A DNA stretch of 39,526 bases from an uncultured Ruminococcus sp. Its GTDB lineage: Bacteria > Bacillota > Clostridia > Oscillospirales > Acutalibacteraceae. The stretch spans positions 1-39,526 of the forward strand of contig CACWOX010000027.1 of assembly GCA_902762615.1 (NCBI GenBank), written 5' to 3'. The position numbers and the translations under genes were made by a program. This document shows, in pieces, positions 1 to 8,896 of the stretch. The notes under the pieces are model-generated. The model did not search any database and was not told the origin of the DNA. It saw nothing but the letters and a program-made list of their open reading frames with translations. Position 1 is the stretch's first letter. The number at the start of each line of letters is the position of its first letter.

Positions 1-99
1 ATTTTGGAGCAAATTTCAATTTGTCAATTCGTTTTTTGCATGAACTTAATTTTCTTTTTTGTGCTGTTTGACGAGCTTTCCCTTAAGTTGATGACATTG

Positions 100-263
100 C
101 CTGCGAGGGAGACTAGCTTAACTTGTTAAGCGGTGCGACCGAGCGAGACGCGCCCAGACGTAAAACGGGCTAAGGCGAATACAGAAACAGTGCCATATCA
201 ACAATAGCCATGCCTCGAGTGAAGAAAAAACTTGCGTATTCAAATTAGCTAAGCCCCTGATTA
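100..263 (+). repeat. Dispersed intergenic repeat, copy A
   Basis: The part at 161-263 aligns with 24028-24130 at about 80 percent identity by eye over roughly 105 columns, with two short gaps; shared blocks include AGTGCCATATCAA and AGAAAAAACTTGC. Upstream of the core each copy has a hairpin with the same AACTTGTT centre but different arms: here CTTAAC/GTTAAG at about 117-130. The rest of 1-322 holds no gene that I can support. The repeat ends about 60 bases before the start of the AAA+ gene. Its function is unknown; a dispersed intergenic element or a small structured RNA are both possible. Confidence 0.7.
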
Positions 264-322
264 ACGTTGCGTATCATGTTATACAATCGACTGATGTAAA
301 AAAATAATTGGGAGAGGTTGAA

Positions 323-3300
323 ATGAGTTCTATATTTGAGCGACCCGAACTGAATAAAATCTTCTTGGTTTACGGCAATCTTGACGATATGTTCATCACT
401 CCCGATTTGCAGAAGAACAATTTTCGTCCGTTTCTGAATTCGTATCTGCGCAGTCTGGGATATGAACAGATCGTGTTTTATTCGGGCGCCAAAAACACGG
501 GAAAATACGTTCTGGACGACCGGAGCGCGGTACTTGCGATCAACGCGAACAAGCAGAGGAATCCCGCACAGACAGATCGTCCGACCGCCGCGAGCCAAGC
601 CGCTCCCAAAAAGAAGCACCGTATATTAAGCCCGCGCGAAAGGTCACAGGCGTCGCAGGAAGCTGTCGTTTCAGCCGCCGAAAATACCGACCCGCCGGCA
701 CAGCCGCTGCCTGCGAATTCCGCCCCGACCGGTCTGATCTATAAGCAGCCCAAAATAACGCCGGCGGAATTTCTGGATGACGCCAAGAAGATGATGGCTG
801 ACGGCAGTGTAAAAACCGCCATCGTGTTTACCTTCTTTCAGGATTTTGTCACCGACGGAGCGGCGCCGCTCCAGCAATATGCGGAGCTGCTGTCACATCT
901 GTGGGACGAATACACCCTGAGCAGCAATGAAAATATCTGTATATTTCTCGCGCCGCAGATGAACGCAAGTTCCATCTCACAGCTGTTTGATCATCTTGCG
1001 AGCGGCAATGTATTCCGCAACCGCTTTTTCAACGAGAATCAGTCCATCAACAGAAGCTGTACCCTGCATATCGGGCTGCCCAATCAGGATGAACTTCACT
1101 ACATGCTGGATTATCTCAGGATAGTGGGGGATTCCGGCAAAAGAATCTCATTTAAAAGGAGCGAGATGCCCAAAATCGTATCCTCGCTGATGTATCTCAG
1201 CCGCGAAGCTGACCGCGAGCAAAACCGGGCTGGCTATCTCAGCTCGATATATGAAAATATCGTGTGGTACCTCAAGCAGCAGGATTCCGATGTGATAGAA
1301 TTCGGCGAAGAAACGGTGAAAACCATCTACAGCGGGTTCAAAGCCAACGACAACGCCGATCCGATGGAAACTCTGATGAATACCAAGGGCTGGGAAGCCG
1401 TTGCGTCGCGCGTCAAAGAAATCGTCACCGACTACCGGCAAAAAAAGGCGCGTTATCTCCAAAAGCACCGTCCGCCGAACAAGCCCCAGAGGACGCTTTG
1501 TGCCAATGAACGCATTGATACGCCGGATGACGACGTTGCGTTTGACTATCCCGTTCCGCACTTTGTGCTGAGAGGCAATCCCGGCGTAGGCAAAACAACC
1601 GTTGCCCGACTGATCGGACAGATTTTCTACGAAACGGGCATTCTAAAAAAGGGCTTGACCATCGAAGCCACGCGGGAGGATCTTGTCGATCGGTACATCG
1701 GCGGCACCGCCAACCGAACGCGTGAAAAAATACTCGAAGCGCAGGAAAGCGTGCTGTTTATTGACGACGCGTATTCCCTGATCGACAAAAGCGATACGAA
1801 CAATTATCCCAAAGAAGCGATTGATGAAATTGTCGCCGACCTGACCAACACCAAGCAATACCGCTTCTGCATGATCATGGCAGGCTATCCGGAGCCAATG
1901 GACGAACTGCTCAAGATGAATTCCGGACTGAGCAGCCGCATCGGCAAGGCGAATATCCTCACCATAGAGGACTATCCGCCCGAGCTGCTCAAAACCATAT
2001 TTGTGAGAAATTGCAGAAAGGACGGCTACCGATTCCGGGGCGAAGCAGACGGGGAAGAGGAACCGCTTGACCTCGACCTGTTTTTCAAAAACATGTACGA
2101 ACAGCGCGACCGCGCCAATTTCGGAAACGCGCGGGACGTCGTCTCCATAGCGCGGGACGCCAAAATGCTGGCTTCACTCAGGGACGACGAGGAACGCTGC
2201 ATCAGAGAGGAAGATTTCGGCAGCTACAGCAAATACTTTGAACGGCACGGCGTGTCCTCCATCGACGATATCTACGCTGAAATAGATCAATATGTCGGAC
2301 TGGATTTCGTCAAAGAGCTGTTTGAAAATGTGCGTCTGGAAATACTTGACGCACAAGACTGCAAAAGAAGGGGCGTCAAGCCGGACACAACTCCCGATCA
2401 CTATATTTTTGCGGGAAATCCCGGAACAGGCAAAACGACGGTGGGCAAGATGATGGGGCAGTTCTATCATCTCATGGGCGTCATGGGCGGAGCTGAAACG
2501 CTCTTTGTCGACGCCTCCGAGCTGATCGGAAATCATGTCGGCGATTCCAAAAACAAGATCGTCGAGAAAATGCAGGAGGCTATCGACCACAATTCCGTGC
2601 TCTATATTGACGAGGCGTATCAGATCGCCGACACGGCATATTCCGCTGAGATTGTCGGCGCCATGATGACCAAAATGACCGAGAACGCCACCGATTTCAA
2701 GATGATATTCGGCATGTATTCAAACCGCGTGGAGGATTTTTTGAAGCTGAATGCGGGACTTTCCCGCCGTGTTCGCATAGTGGAATTTCCCGATTACAAC
2801 CCCGGGCAGCTTGTCAGGATTTTCGACAAAACGATTGAATCGCAGGGCAGAACCATAACAGAAGAAGCGCATCATCTGATCGAACTTCTGATGGAATACA
2901 AATACAACACAAGGACGGAAAGCTTCGGCAATGCCGGCGAGGTAAAAAAGCTCGTGGCGGATATGAAGCGGCTTCTTCTCAGACGCACCAGTCGAGCTGC
3001 CGAAAGCGCAGATCGCTATCGGTATACCGCCGAGGATATCCCCTCCGACCAGCTTGAATTGATCAGGGATCAGATCAACCCCCGCACGTTTGACGATATC
3101 ATGAAGGAGCTGAACGAGCAGATAGGACTTTCCGACCTCAAAGCAATCATTCTGCAGAAGCGGGAGCAGATTCTCTACGCGCGCAAGACGGGAAGATCGA
3201 CCTACGGCATCATTCCCGGGTATTATTTCTTTGTGGGCAATCCCGGAACAGGCAAGTCAACCAGCGCACGGCTGTTCGGTGACTGTCTGCATGAGCTGGG

Positions 3301-3925
3301 CATCGTCAAGACCAACCGTTTCTTTTCCTGCACCGCCAAAGACCTGATCGGAACCTACATGGGCGAGACCGACAAAAAGACCTATGAACTGCTGAAAAAG
3401 TCGATCAACGGCGTGCTTTTCATTGACGAAGCCTACAGTCTGTCCTATGCCGACAGCGCACATGCCGATTCCAGCTATAAAAAAGAGGCGCTCGAGCAGA
3501 TCATTGCCTTTATGGACGAACCGGAACACAGAAAGAAGTGCTGCATCATCTTTGCGGGATACGAGAAGGACATGCAGGGGCTGTACAAATCAAACAGCGG
3601 CATGCGTTCGAGGATTGAAGAGGTGCATTTCAGGGATTATTCCCCGACCGAGATGTATCAGATTTTTGCTCTTTTCTGCCGAAAGGGCGGATATTCCATC
3701 GCGGAAGGCGCGGAGGAATACTACACGCCGATTTTCGGCAAGATGGCTGAAATGGAGTATTTCTCCAACGGGCGCACGGCGAGAACGGTGTATGAAAAGA
3801 CGGCAGCCAATCTGATCAGCAGGGTGGTTCGATCGGAAGGTCTGACCGAGCAGGAGGAAAAGACCATTCAGCTGTCCGATCTGCTGCCTGAGGAAGAATG
3901 CTACAGAATCGTGTCGGCGGAATAG
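323..3925 (+). CDS. Large protein with three CbxX/CfqX-type AAA+ ATPase modules
   Basis: The protein has 1200 residues from the ATG at 323, which is preceded by GGGAGAGG at good spacing; an in-frame TTG at 308 has no such site. Three AAA+ modules are visible. Walker A motifs are GNPGVGKTT near residue 418, GNPGTGKTT near 698 and GNPGTGKST near 972. Walker B motifs are VLFIDDAYSL near 476, VLYIDEAYQI near 759 and VLFIDEAYSL near 1031. Each is followed by an arginine-finger-like SGLSSR, AGLSRR or SGMRSR segment. This is the CbbX/SpoVK-like architecture, whose members remodel protein complexes with ATP. The first 400 residues lack a P-loop but look folded, with IFLVYGNLDDMF and later IFLAP strands, and could be a degenerate ATPase or partner-binding domain. 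Residues 75-150 are a Pro/Ala-rich linker. No signal peptide is seen, so it is probably cytosolic. The substrate is unknown. A separate promoter precedes the next gene, so co-transcription is uncertain. Confidence 0.9.
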   Translation: MSSIFERPELNKIFLVYGNLDDMFITPDLQKNNFRPFLNSYLRSLGYEQIVFYSGAKNTGKYVLDDRSAVLAINANKQRNPAQTDRPTAASQAAPKKKHRILSPRERSQASQEAVVSAAENTDPPAQPLPANSAPTGLIYKQPKITPAEFLDDAKKMMADGSVKTAIVFTFFQDFVTDGAAPLQQYAELLSHLWDEYTLSSNENICIFLAPQMNASSISQLFDHLASGNVFRNRFFNENQSINRSCTLHIGLPNQDELHYMLDYLRIVGDSGKRISFKRSEMPKIVSSLMYLSREADREQNRAGYLSSIYENIVWYLKQQDSDVIEFGEETVKTIYSGFKANDNADPMETLMNTKGWEAVASRVKEIVTDYRQKKARYLQKHRPPNKPQRTLCANERIDTPDDDVAFDYPVPHFVLRGNPGVGKTTVARLIGQIFYETGILKKGLTIEATREDLVDRYIGGTANRTREKILEAQESVLFIDDAYSLIDKSDTNNYPKEAIDEIVADLTNTKQYRFCMIMAGYPEPMDELLKMNSGLSSRIGKANILTIEDYPPELLKTIFVRNCRKDGYRFRGEADGEEEPLDLDLFFKNMYEQRDRANFGNARDVVSIARDAKMLASLRDDEERCIREEDFGSYSKYFERHGVSSIDDIYAEIDQYVGLDFVKELFENVRLEILDAQDCKRRGVKPDTTPDHYIFAGNPGTGKTTVGKMMGQFYHLMGVMGGAETLFVDASELIGNHVGDSKNKIVEKMQEAIDHNSVLYIDEAYQIADTAYSAEIVGAMMTKMTENATDFKMIFGMYSNRVEDFLKLNAGLSRRVRIVEFPDYNPGQLVRIFDKTIESQGRTITEEAHHLIELLMEYKYNTRTESFGNAGEVKKLVADMKRLLLRRTSRAAESADRYRYTAEDIPSDQLELIRDQINPRTFDDIMKELNEQIGLSDLKAIILQKREQILYARKTGRSTYGIIPGYYFFVGNPGTGKSTSARLFGDCLHELGIVKTNRFFSCTAKDLIGTYMGETDKKTYELLKKSINGVLFIDEAYSLSYADSAHADSSYKKEALEQIIAFMDEPEHRKKCCIIFAGYEKDMQGLYKSNSGMRSRIEEVHFRDYSPTEMYQIFALFCRKGGYSIAEGAEEYYTPIFGKMAEMEYFSNGRTARTVYEKTAANLISRVVRSEGLTEQEEKTIQLSDLLPEEECYRIVSAE

Positions 3926-4027
3926 CAGGGCATTATCGAATCTGTAAAATAATTGTAAACACCACGAAAATTCATAACCAAAGCGCAATTTTTGAACAAT
4001 TAAGTCAAATATTTAATAATTATATAA

Positions 4028-4057
4028 TTGACATTGAATTGTACGTTGAGTTATAAT
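4028..4057 (+). promoter_or_regulatory. Sigma-A-type promoter for the kinase-like membrane protein
   Basis: TTGACA at 4028-4033 and TATAAT at 4052-4057 are both perfect consensus boxes, 18 bases apart, about 60 bases upstream of the ATG at 4119. The rest of 3926-4118 is AT-rich with no gene and no clear terminator for the gene before it. Confidence 0.8.
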
Positions 4058-4118
4058 ATTCAAGTGTCGGTATGAATTTGTCGGTCAGACGTTTATGCCG
4101 CAAAAAAACGGAGGTTGA

Positions 4119-5708
4119 ATGTTAATTATGAATTTTCTGGATTCGTTTCTTGAAAAGATCCCGATTATAAGGGATATGGACAAGAAAAAGCGCATATTGG
4201 CGGCAGGCTTTCTGGTGTTTGCCATCGTTTCCCTTCTGGGCATACTGATTGACGCCATAGCGGGAGCCGGCGGAGTGGTTGCGCTTATCTCGGTGGCAAT
4301 AGGATTTTTGCTGATGGCTGCGCTGATCATAGCCGACTTTATCATGTCGCGCAAAGCGCCGCCCGAGTATCCTCCCGAGCAGAATCAATATAATTTCTTT
4401 GACGACAATCCCGACGATTACGGCTATCAGGATGAAACCCTTGAATTCACCGATGACCGCGGCAATCCCGACAACTACGACAATGCCGGTTTCGGAGAGG
4501 AAATGCGGGAGGAAAAATACGCCGACGAACTGGATTACCGCGATGACGGCAGTTATCAGGAGGACTTCGATTACCGCGACGATCAGGACTACCGCGAGGA
4601 CGAGATTGAATACACGGTGACGCCCGACCCCACGCCCGCGCAGATGCCGCAGAACGAGCCGGAGTTTTCGCGCCGACCCTCACCGTCTCGGTTTGAATTC
4701 CGTCCCGCACAGCCCGAAAAGGTCAGCAGAGCGCCGATGCTTTATGACGAGAATATCGTCGGCAAGCCTGTGATGACTTTCGACGCACCTTCACAGCCAA
4801 TACGCGACGAGGTCAGATTTGCCGCCGACGCGGTGGCGCCTCAGATTACAGTCCCCAAGCAGGAGGACGATATCGGCGGTCCTGTCATGTCCATTCCCTT
4901 CAGGGGAGCGACGCCGGAGGCTGCTGCCGAGCCGCAGAAGGCAGAACCGGTGCAGCCGCAGCCGATTCAGAGCGCATATGCCGCGCAGATGGCTGCCAAG
5001 CGCGAGGAAAGGGGTCAGGAGATAGAGGAATTCTTCGACCACATGAGCGACGACGAGATCCTTTACAGCGACTGCGTAGAGGTTTGGGCGTCCGACGCCA
5101 AGCCTGCTGCCATCCGTCTGCTCAAGCAGGTGGAGACGCTGAGTGATAAGAAAATGGCGGATTCGCTCGGCAGAGAAGCGGAATACGTCAACGCCATGCT
5201 GGACAGAATTTATTATTTCACTATGCTTGACAGCGTACAGGAAAACCTCGAGCTGAAGAAATACAACTTCTCCGCGATGGTCAAGGAATGTCTGAGAAGA
5301 TTTTCGCCCTTCTTTATGGAAAAGAGGATCGGGCTGCTCTGGAAGGGTCTTGACATCGACATCGTGACAGATAAGCGCTGGCTGATATTCGCCCTGACGC
5401 AGGTAGTCTTCAACGCGGTGGAATTCACCGGTCTGGGCGGCAAAATTGCCATATCCGCCAAGAAGGAAGGCAGCATGATTCATCTGATGGTGGACGACAG
5501 CGGCTGCGGCATATCCGACGATGATCTGCCCCACATCTTCATGGCAGGCTTCATGGGAGACAATGCCCCCAATGAATCGGGTCGCCGCACGGGAATGGGG
5601 CTCTTCATCACCCGTTCGGTCATAGAAAAGCTCGGCGGCTCTGTAACGGCGGAATCCACCGTCGGCAAGGGTACGCGAATCACGATGATACTGCCCGAAA
5701 AAATATAA
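4119..5708 (+). CDS. Membrane protein with BceS-like kinase core lacking the phosphoacceptor His
   Basis: The protein has 529 residues. A GGAGG at 4110-4114 fits the ATG at 4119 (gap of 4); an ATG at 4128 is a less well spaced alternative. Two hydrophobic segments (about residues 27-49 and 51-75) are followed by a very acidic D/E/Y-rich linker to about residue 170 and a Pro-rich stretch to about 290. The C-terminal half resembles a sensor kinase. Its N box (FNAVEF, Asn432), G1 box (DSGCGIS) and G2 box (TGMGLFIT) are intact, which supports ATP binding. The dimerization helix reads VWASDAKPAA where BceS-type kinases have W-x-H-x-[IV]-K-[TN]-P; the phosphoacceptor position is Ser325. No other His lies in that helix. 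No response-regulator gene is in the neighbourhood. I infer an ATP-binding scaffold or a kinase of altered chemistry rather than an ordinary two-component sensor. Confidence 0.8.
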   Translation: MLIMNFLDSFLEKIPIIRDMDKKKRILAAGFLVFAIVSLLGILIDAIAGAGGVVALISVAIGFLLMAALIIADFIMSRKAPPEYPPEQNQYNFFDDNPDDYGYQDETLEFTDDRGNPDNYDNAGFGEEMREEKYADELDYRDDGSYQEDFDYRDDQDYREDEIEYTVTPDPTPAQMPQNEPEFSRRPSPSRFEFRPAQPEKVSRAPMLYDENIVGKPVMTFDAPSQPIRDEVRFAADAVAPQITVPKQEDDIGGPVMSIPFRGATPEAAAEPQKAEPVQPQPIQSAYAAQMAAKREERGQEIEEFFDHMSDDEILYSDCVEVWASDAKPAAIRLLKQVETLSDKKMADSLGREAEYVNAMLDRIYYFTMLDSVQENLELKKYNFSAMVKECLRRFSPFFMEKRIGLLWKGLDIDIVTDKRWLIFALTQVVFNAVEFTGLGGKIAISAKKEGSMIHLMVDDSGCGISDDDLPHIFMAGFMGDNAPNESGRRTGMGLFITRSVIEKLGGSVTAESTVGKGTRITMILPEKI

Positions 5709-5715
5709 ATATGCT

Positions 5716-5752
5716 ATAACCGGAATGCGCAATCTGTGTTCCGGTTATTTTT
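5716..5752 (+). terminator. Intrinsic terminator after the kinase-like gene
   Basis: A perfect 10-bp stem, ATAACCGGAA with TTCCGGTTAT, and a 13-base loop are followed by a T-tract, 8 bases after the stop codon. Confidence 0.9.
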
Positions 5753-5791
5753 GTATTCATTAAATAATGATAAAAAATCATAATTTTGATA

Positions 5792-5820
5792 TTGACTTTT
5801 GGCTATAATTGATATATAAT
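5792..5820 (+). promoter_or_regulatory. Sigma-A-type promoter for the small membrane protein
   Basis: TTGACT at 5792-5797 and TATAAT at 5815-5820 are 17 bases apart, ending 35 bases before the ATG at 5856. Confidence 0.8.
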
Positions 5821-5855
5821 AAAATTAATTAATAAACACAGAGGAGGTGAAAATT

Positions 5856-6260
5856 ATGACAAATACGCTTGACGCTTACAATTCCGCTTTGACACAGAAC
5901 AACGAACAGATTCAGCAGCAGGTTCAGTCTGCCAGTCTCTTATCTATTGTTGTCACGGTGCTCATGCTGGTCGCCATGTGGCTTATCTTCAGCAAGGCTG
6001 GTCAGGGTGGATGGAAGGCACTGATTCCTTTCTACAATCTCTACACCTACTGCAAGATCGTCGACGGAAACGGTTGGAAGTTCCTTCTTTTCATCATTCC
6101 GATTGTCAACTTTATCTACGCCATTATCCTTGATTTCAGACTGGCGAAGTCGTTTGGCAAGGGCGTAGGCTTTGGCTTCGGTCTGTTGTTCCTGTCGCCT
6201 ATATTCCTGCTTATTCTTGCATTCGGCAAGGCGCAGTATATTGGTCCAAGAGGTCAGTAA
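5856..6260 (+). CDS. Small DUF5684-like membrane protein
   Basis: The protein has 134 residues. GAGGAGGTGA at 5841-5850 is an almost full anti-Shine-Dalgarno match at ideal distance from the ATG at 5856, so expression is probably high; the in-frame GTG at 5847 lies inside that site and is not the start. A polar N-terminus of about 28 residues rich in Gln and Asn is followed by a hydrophobic helix (LLSIVVTVLMLVAMWLIF), the segment GQGGWKALIPFYNLY, then two more membrane segments. This pattern matches the DUF5684 family of small integral membrane proteins as I recall it; no biochemical function is known to me. It has its own promoter and terminator and so is monocistronic. Confidence 0.8.
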   Translation: MTNTLDAYNSALTQNNEQIQQQVQSASLLSIVVTVLMLVAMWLIFSKAGQGGWKALIPFYNLYTYCKIVDGNGWKFLLFIIPIVNFIYAIILDFRLAKSFGKGVGFGFGLLFLSPIFLLILAFGKAQYIGPRGQ

Positions 6261-6281
6261 TTTAATTCCCAGCGAATGGTT

Positions 6282-6327
6282 CGCCGGTTTCATCTGCTTT
6301 GGGGCAGCTTGAACCGGCGGATTTTTT
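6282..6327 (+). terminator. Intrinsic terminator of the DUF5684-like gene
   Basis: CGCCGGTT at 6282-6289 pairs with AACCGGCG at 6312-6319, with an inner CTGC/GCAG stem, followed by GATTTTTTG. Confidence 0.9.
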
Positions 6328-6398
6328 GTTGCCTGATGCATCCAATCAGACTTCCTGAAAAATAATCATATATTTCTGTTAAAAAGTTTAAAAACAGC

Positions 6399-6428
6399 TT
6401 GAAATATATTATGGCTATGTGATAAAAT
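6399..6428 (+). promoter_or_regulatory. Probable promoter of cdaA-cdaR
   Basis: TTGAAA at 6399-6404 and TAAAAT at 6423-6428 are 18 bases apart. Each box has one mismatch to consensus. It is the only promoter-like pair found between the upstream terminator and cdaA. Confidence 0.6.
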
Positions 6429-6480
6429 AATAAGAGGATATTTTTCGGAACCATACTGACTGCCTCAACGGTGATTTTTT

Positions 6481-7443
6481 ATGCTGAATGACTTTTTTGA
6501 GATACTCAAGCGTCTCATTACATATTTTACCATCTTCGACCTGCTGGACATTGTTATCGTCTCGTTTTTGATTTATTATCTGATTGTATTCATACGCGAC
6601 ACACGCATCCAGCAGCTCATGAAGGGTATTTTGGTGATTTTTGTCGCCTATCTGCTTGCCACATGGTTAAAGCTCACCACATTGCTTTACATTATAGACA
6701 TTATCGTAAATAACGGTATTCTGGCGGTTATCATCGTCTTTCAGCCGGAGCTTCGCAGCTTTCTGGAGCACATGGGACGAAGCAAATTTTCGGTGGGCAG
6801 CCTTTTCGGTGAGGAAGAGGACCCGCACGAAGCGCAGCTCAACGCCATCAACGGCGTGGGCGAGGCATTCCGCACGCTTCAAAAGCAGAAAATGGGCGCA
6901 CTGGTGGTTTTTGAGCAGGAGGACATTCTCAATGATATTGCAGCCACCGGCACGCAGGTGGACGCGCTGCCGAATGCCGGCGTGATCTCGAATATTTTCT
7001 TCAATAAAGCCCCGCTTCACGACGGCGCGGTGATCATCCGTGACGGCAGGGTGCATTCCGCGGGGTGTATTCTCCCGCTGACCAAGAGCACCAATATCTC
7101 CATGGAGCTCGGCACGCGGCATCGCGCGGCAATCGGCATGAGCGAAAATTCCGATGCGGTGGTGGTCGTGCTTTCGGAAGAGACCGGGCAGCTTTCCATA
7201 GCAATAGGGGGAAAGCTGCGGCGATTCGATACCGTAACGGAATTTACATCGGAGCTGATGCAGGTGCTTCTGCCGAGCAGCAGCGATGAGCAGACCCCAA
7301 AGAAAAAAATCCCGATTCTCACGGATGTAAAGAAAAGGCTTGCACGCAAGCTGACCGATACAAAGTCAGAAACAAATGACGCAGCGTCAAAGGCAAAACC
7401 GAATGTTCCGGTGGAACTCCATGAAGAGCCGGATCAAAAATAA
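6481..7443 (+). CDS. cdaA: Diadenylate cyclase CdaA (c-di-AMP synthase)
   Basis: The protein has 320 residues and makes cyclic di-AMP from two ATP at the inner face of the membrane. Three hydrophobic segments lie in residues 20-90, including LLDIVIVSFLIYYLIVFI and a segment ending in VVIFQPELR-like sequence. The DAC domain follows, with GALVVFEQED, the catalytic DGA at 181-183 (in LHDGAVII) and the RHR at 213-215 (in GTRHRAAIG). The last 50 or so residues form a Lys-rich polar tail, making it longer than the usual CdaA of about 270-280 residues. GGTGA at 6470-6474 serves the ATG at 6481. cdaR follows at once, the usual pairing, but glmM, often third in this operon, is absent here. c-di-AMP controls potassium uptake, osmotic balance and cell-wall homeostasis. 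Confidence 0.95.
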   Translation: MLNDFFEILKRLITYFTIFDLLDIVIVSFLIYYLIVFIRDTRIQQLMKGILVIFVAYLLATWLKLTTLLYIIDIIVNNGILAVIIVFQPELRSFLEHMGRSKFSVGSLFGEEEDPHEAQLNAINGVGEAFRTLQKQKMGALVVFEQEDILNDIAATGTQVDALPNAGVISNIFFNKAPLHDGAVIIRDGRVHSAGCILPLTKSTNISMELGTRHRAAIGMSENSDAVVVVLSEETGQLSIAIGGKLRRFDTVTEFTSELMQVLLPSSSDEQTPKKKIPILTDVKKRLARKLTDTKSETNDAASKAKPNVPVELHEEPDQK

Positions 7444-7477
7444 TGATGTTTTCCTTAATGTAAAAGGACTGATGGCA

Positions 7478-8836
7478 ATGGGAAACAAAGCAAAGGGCGG
7501 CGGCAAAGGTCTGATCGTCGCCACATACAGAAAAATAAAGGGATTTATCAACCGTCCTTGGTTTTACAACAGAAAATTTTTAATCACGCTGTCGGTAGTT
7601 TGCTCGGTGCTGATGTGGGCAACGCTTGCCATCAACATCAGTCCCGTTGAGTCAAAGGTCGTCTCGTCAGTGCCAATAACAATCAATGTCGATACGATCA
7701 AGGAAAATTTCGGTCTGGATTTCGTAGAGATCATCAGTCCGGAATCGCTCAAAAAGCTGGAGCTGGACGTCAAGGTGAGCGGCAGGAAGTACCTTCTTTC
7801 CCAGCTGACAGCGGATGACTTCTCGGCGGTTGCGTCTGCCAACAAGAGCATTTCCAAGCCGGGATCGTACGACTTTACACTGCTTGTCACCTGTAAGAAT
7901 CCCATGCTTGACGTCAAGATCGAGCAGAATTCCCAGCAGATATACGTCAAGTTCGACAGATTTGTGGAGAAGGAATTCACCGTATCGAATGTCAAAGCGG
8001 TGGGCGCGACCATTCCGAATGATTCCAACCTCACGATGGGTACGCCCTACACGAATGTTTCCACTGTGAGTGTCAGCGGCCCCGAAACCGAAGTCAATCA
8101 GATAGAATCGGTCGTTGTCAGCGCCGATATCAACAAGGAACTGACCGACGGCGAGACCTTCGACGGCACCATTCTCTTTCTCAACGGAAACGGGGAGCAG
8201 CTCAATCTCGCCCATCTCACTGTCGCGACAGACATAACGGAATCGGTGTCCGTGACCATACCGATCCGCACGGCAAAGGAATTCAAGGTGGGCGTTACCT
8301 TCAAGAACGCGCCGTCCAATTTTGACGCCACCAAGCTGCCGATCGTCATATCACCCAGCACGCTTACGATATCCGGCTCTCCCGACGCGATCAACAATCT
8401 CAAGGAGACCTACACGGCGGGGGAAATCGACATCTCAAAGCTGCGCAAGGGTACCAACAGCTACGATTTCGCTCTGTCGCTCAGTACCGGACTTGAAACA
8501 GCCGACAAGGTGGATAAAATCAAGGTGGACATCGACCTTTCAAAATATAAGGTCGAGTCGCTGGACGTCAATTCGTCCCACTCCAAATTTGACATCATCA
8601 ACTACACCGGCACCCGCAAGGTCAGCTTCAAGACCAAGTCCATCGACAATATCCGCATCATAGGTCCTGCCTATGTAGTGGAAAAGATTGCCGCGAAGGA
8701 CATCATCATCGAAGCCGACATGACCGGTATGGAGACAGTCACAGGCAAATGTACCGTCAACGCCCTCATATCGGTCGAGAACCGCTCCAACTGCTGGGCG
8801 ATAGGCAATTATCAGGTCGATGTAAATATAGGCTGA
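7478..8836 (+). CDS. cdaR: CdaR, YbbR-domain regulator of CdaA
   Basis: A membrane-anchored extracellular protein that binds and modulates CdaA in known systems. From the ATG at 7478 it has 452 residues. AAGGA at 7464-7468 is 9 bases from this ATG; in-frame ATGs at 7421 (inside cdaA, no ribosome site) and 7472 are alternatives. One hydrophobic helix, FLITLSVVCSVLMWATLAI, near residues 30-48 is followed by repeated YbbR modules recognisable by recurring vSGP/SGSP turns and VtV(T)IPI strands; I see about four. The coding region begins 34 bases after the cdaA stop, so the two are co-transcribed. A short tandem repeat starts exactly at the stop codon. Confidence 0.9.
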   Translation: MGNKAKGGGKGLIVATYRKIKGFINRPWFYNRKFLITLSVVCSVLMWATLAINISPVESKVVSSVPITINVDTIKENFGLDFVEIISPESLKKLELDVKVSGRKYLLSQLTADDFSAVASANKSISKPGSYDFTLLVTCKNPMLDVKIEQNSQQIYVKFDRFVEKEFTVSNVKAVGATIPNDSNLTMGTPYTNVSTVSVSGPETEVNQIESVVVSADINKELTDGETFDGTILFLNGNGEQLNLAHLTVATDITESVSVTIPIRTAKEFKVGVTFKNAPSNFDATKLPIVISPSTLTISGSPDAINNLKETYTAGEIDISKLRKGTNSYDFALSLSTGLETADKVDKIKVDIDLSKYKVESLDVNSSHSKFDIINYTGTRKVSFKTKSIDNIRIIGPAYVVEKIAAKDIIIEADMTGMETVTGKCTVNALISVENRSNCWAIGNYQVDVNIG

Positions 8837-8896
8837 ATTAAGCAATTAAGCAATTAAGCAATTAAACAATTAAACAACAAACAACAAACAATCAAC
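8836..8896. repeat. Short tandem repeat after cdaR
   Basis: Five copies of an 8-bp unit (AATTAAGC three times, AATTAAAC twice) at 8836-8875 run into three copies of a 7-bp unit (AACAAAC twice, then AATCAAC) at 8876-8896. The first base is the last base of the cdaR stop codon. Confidence 0.9.
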
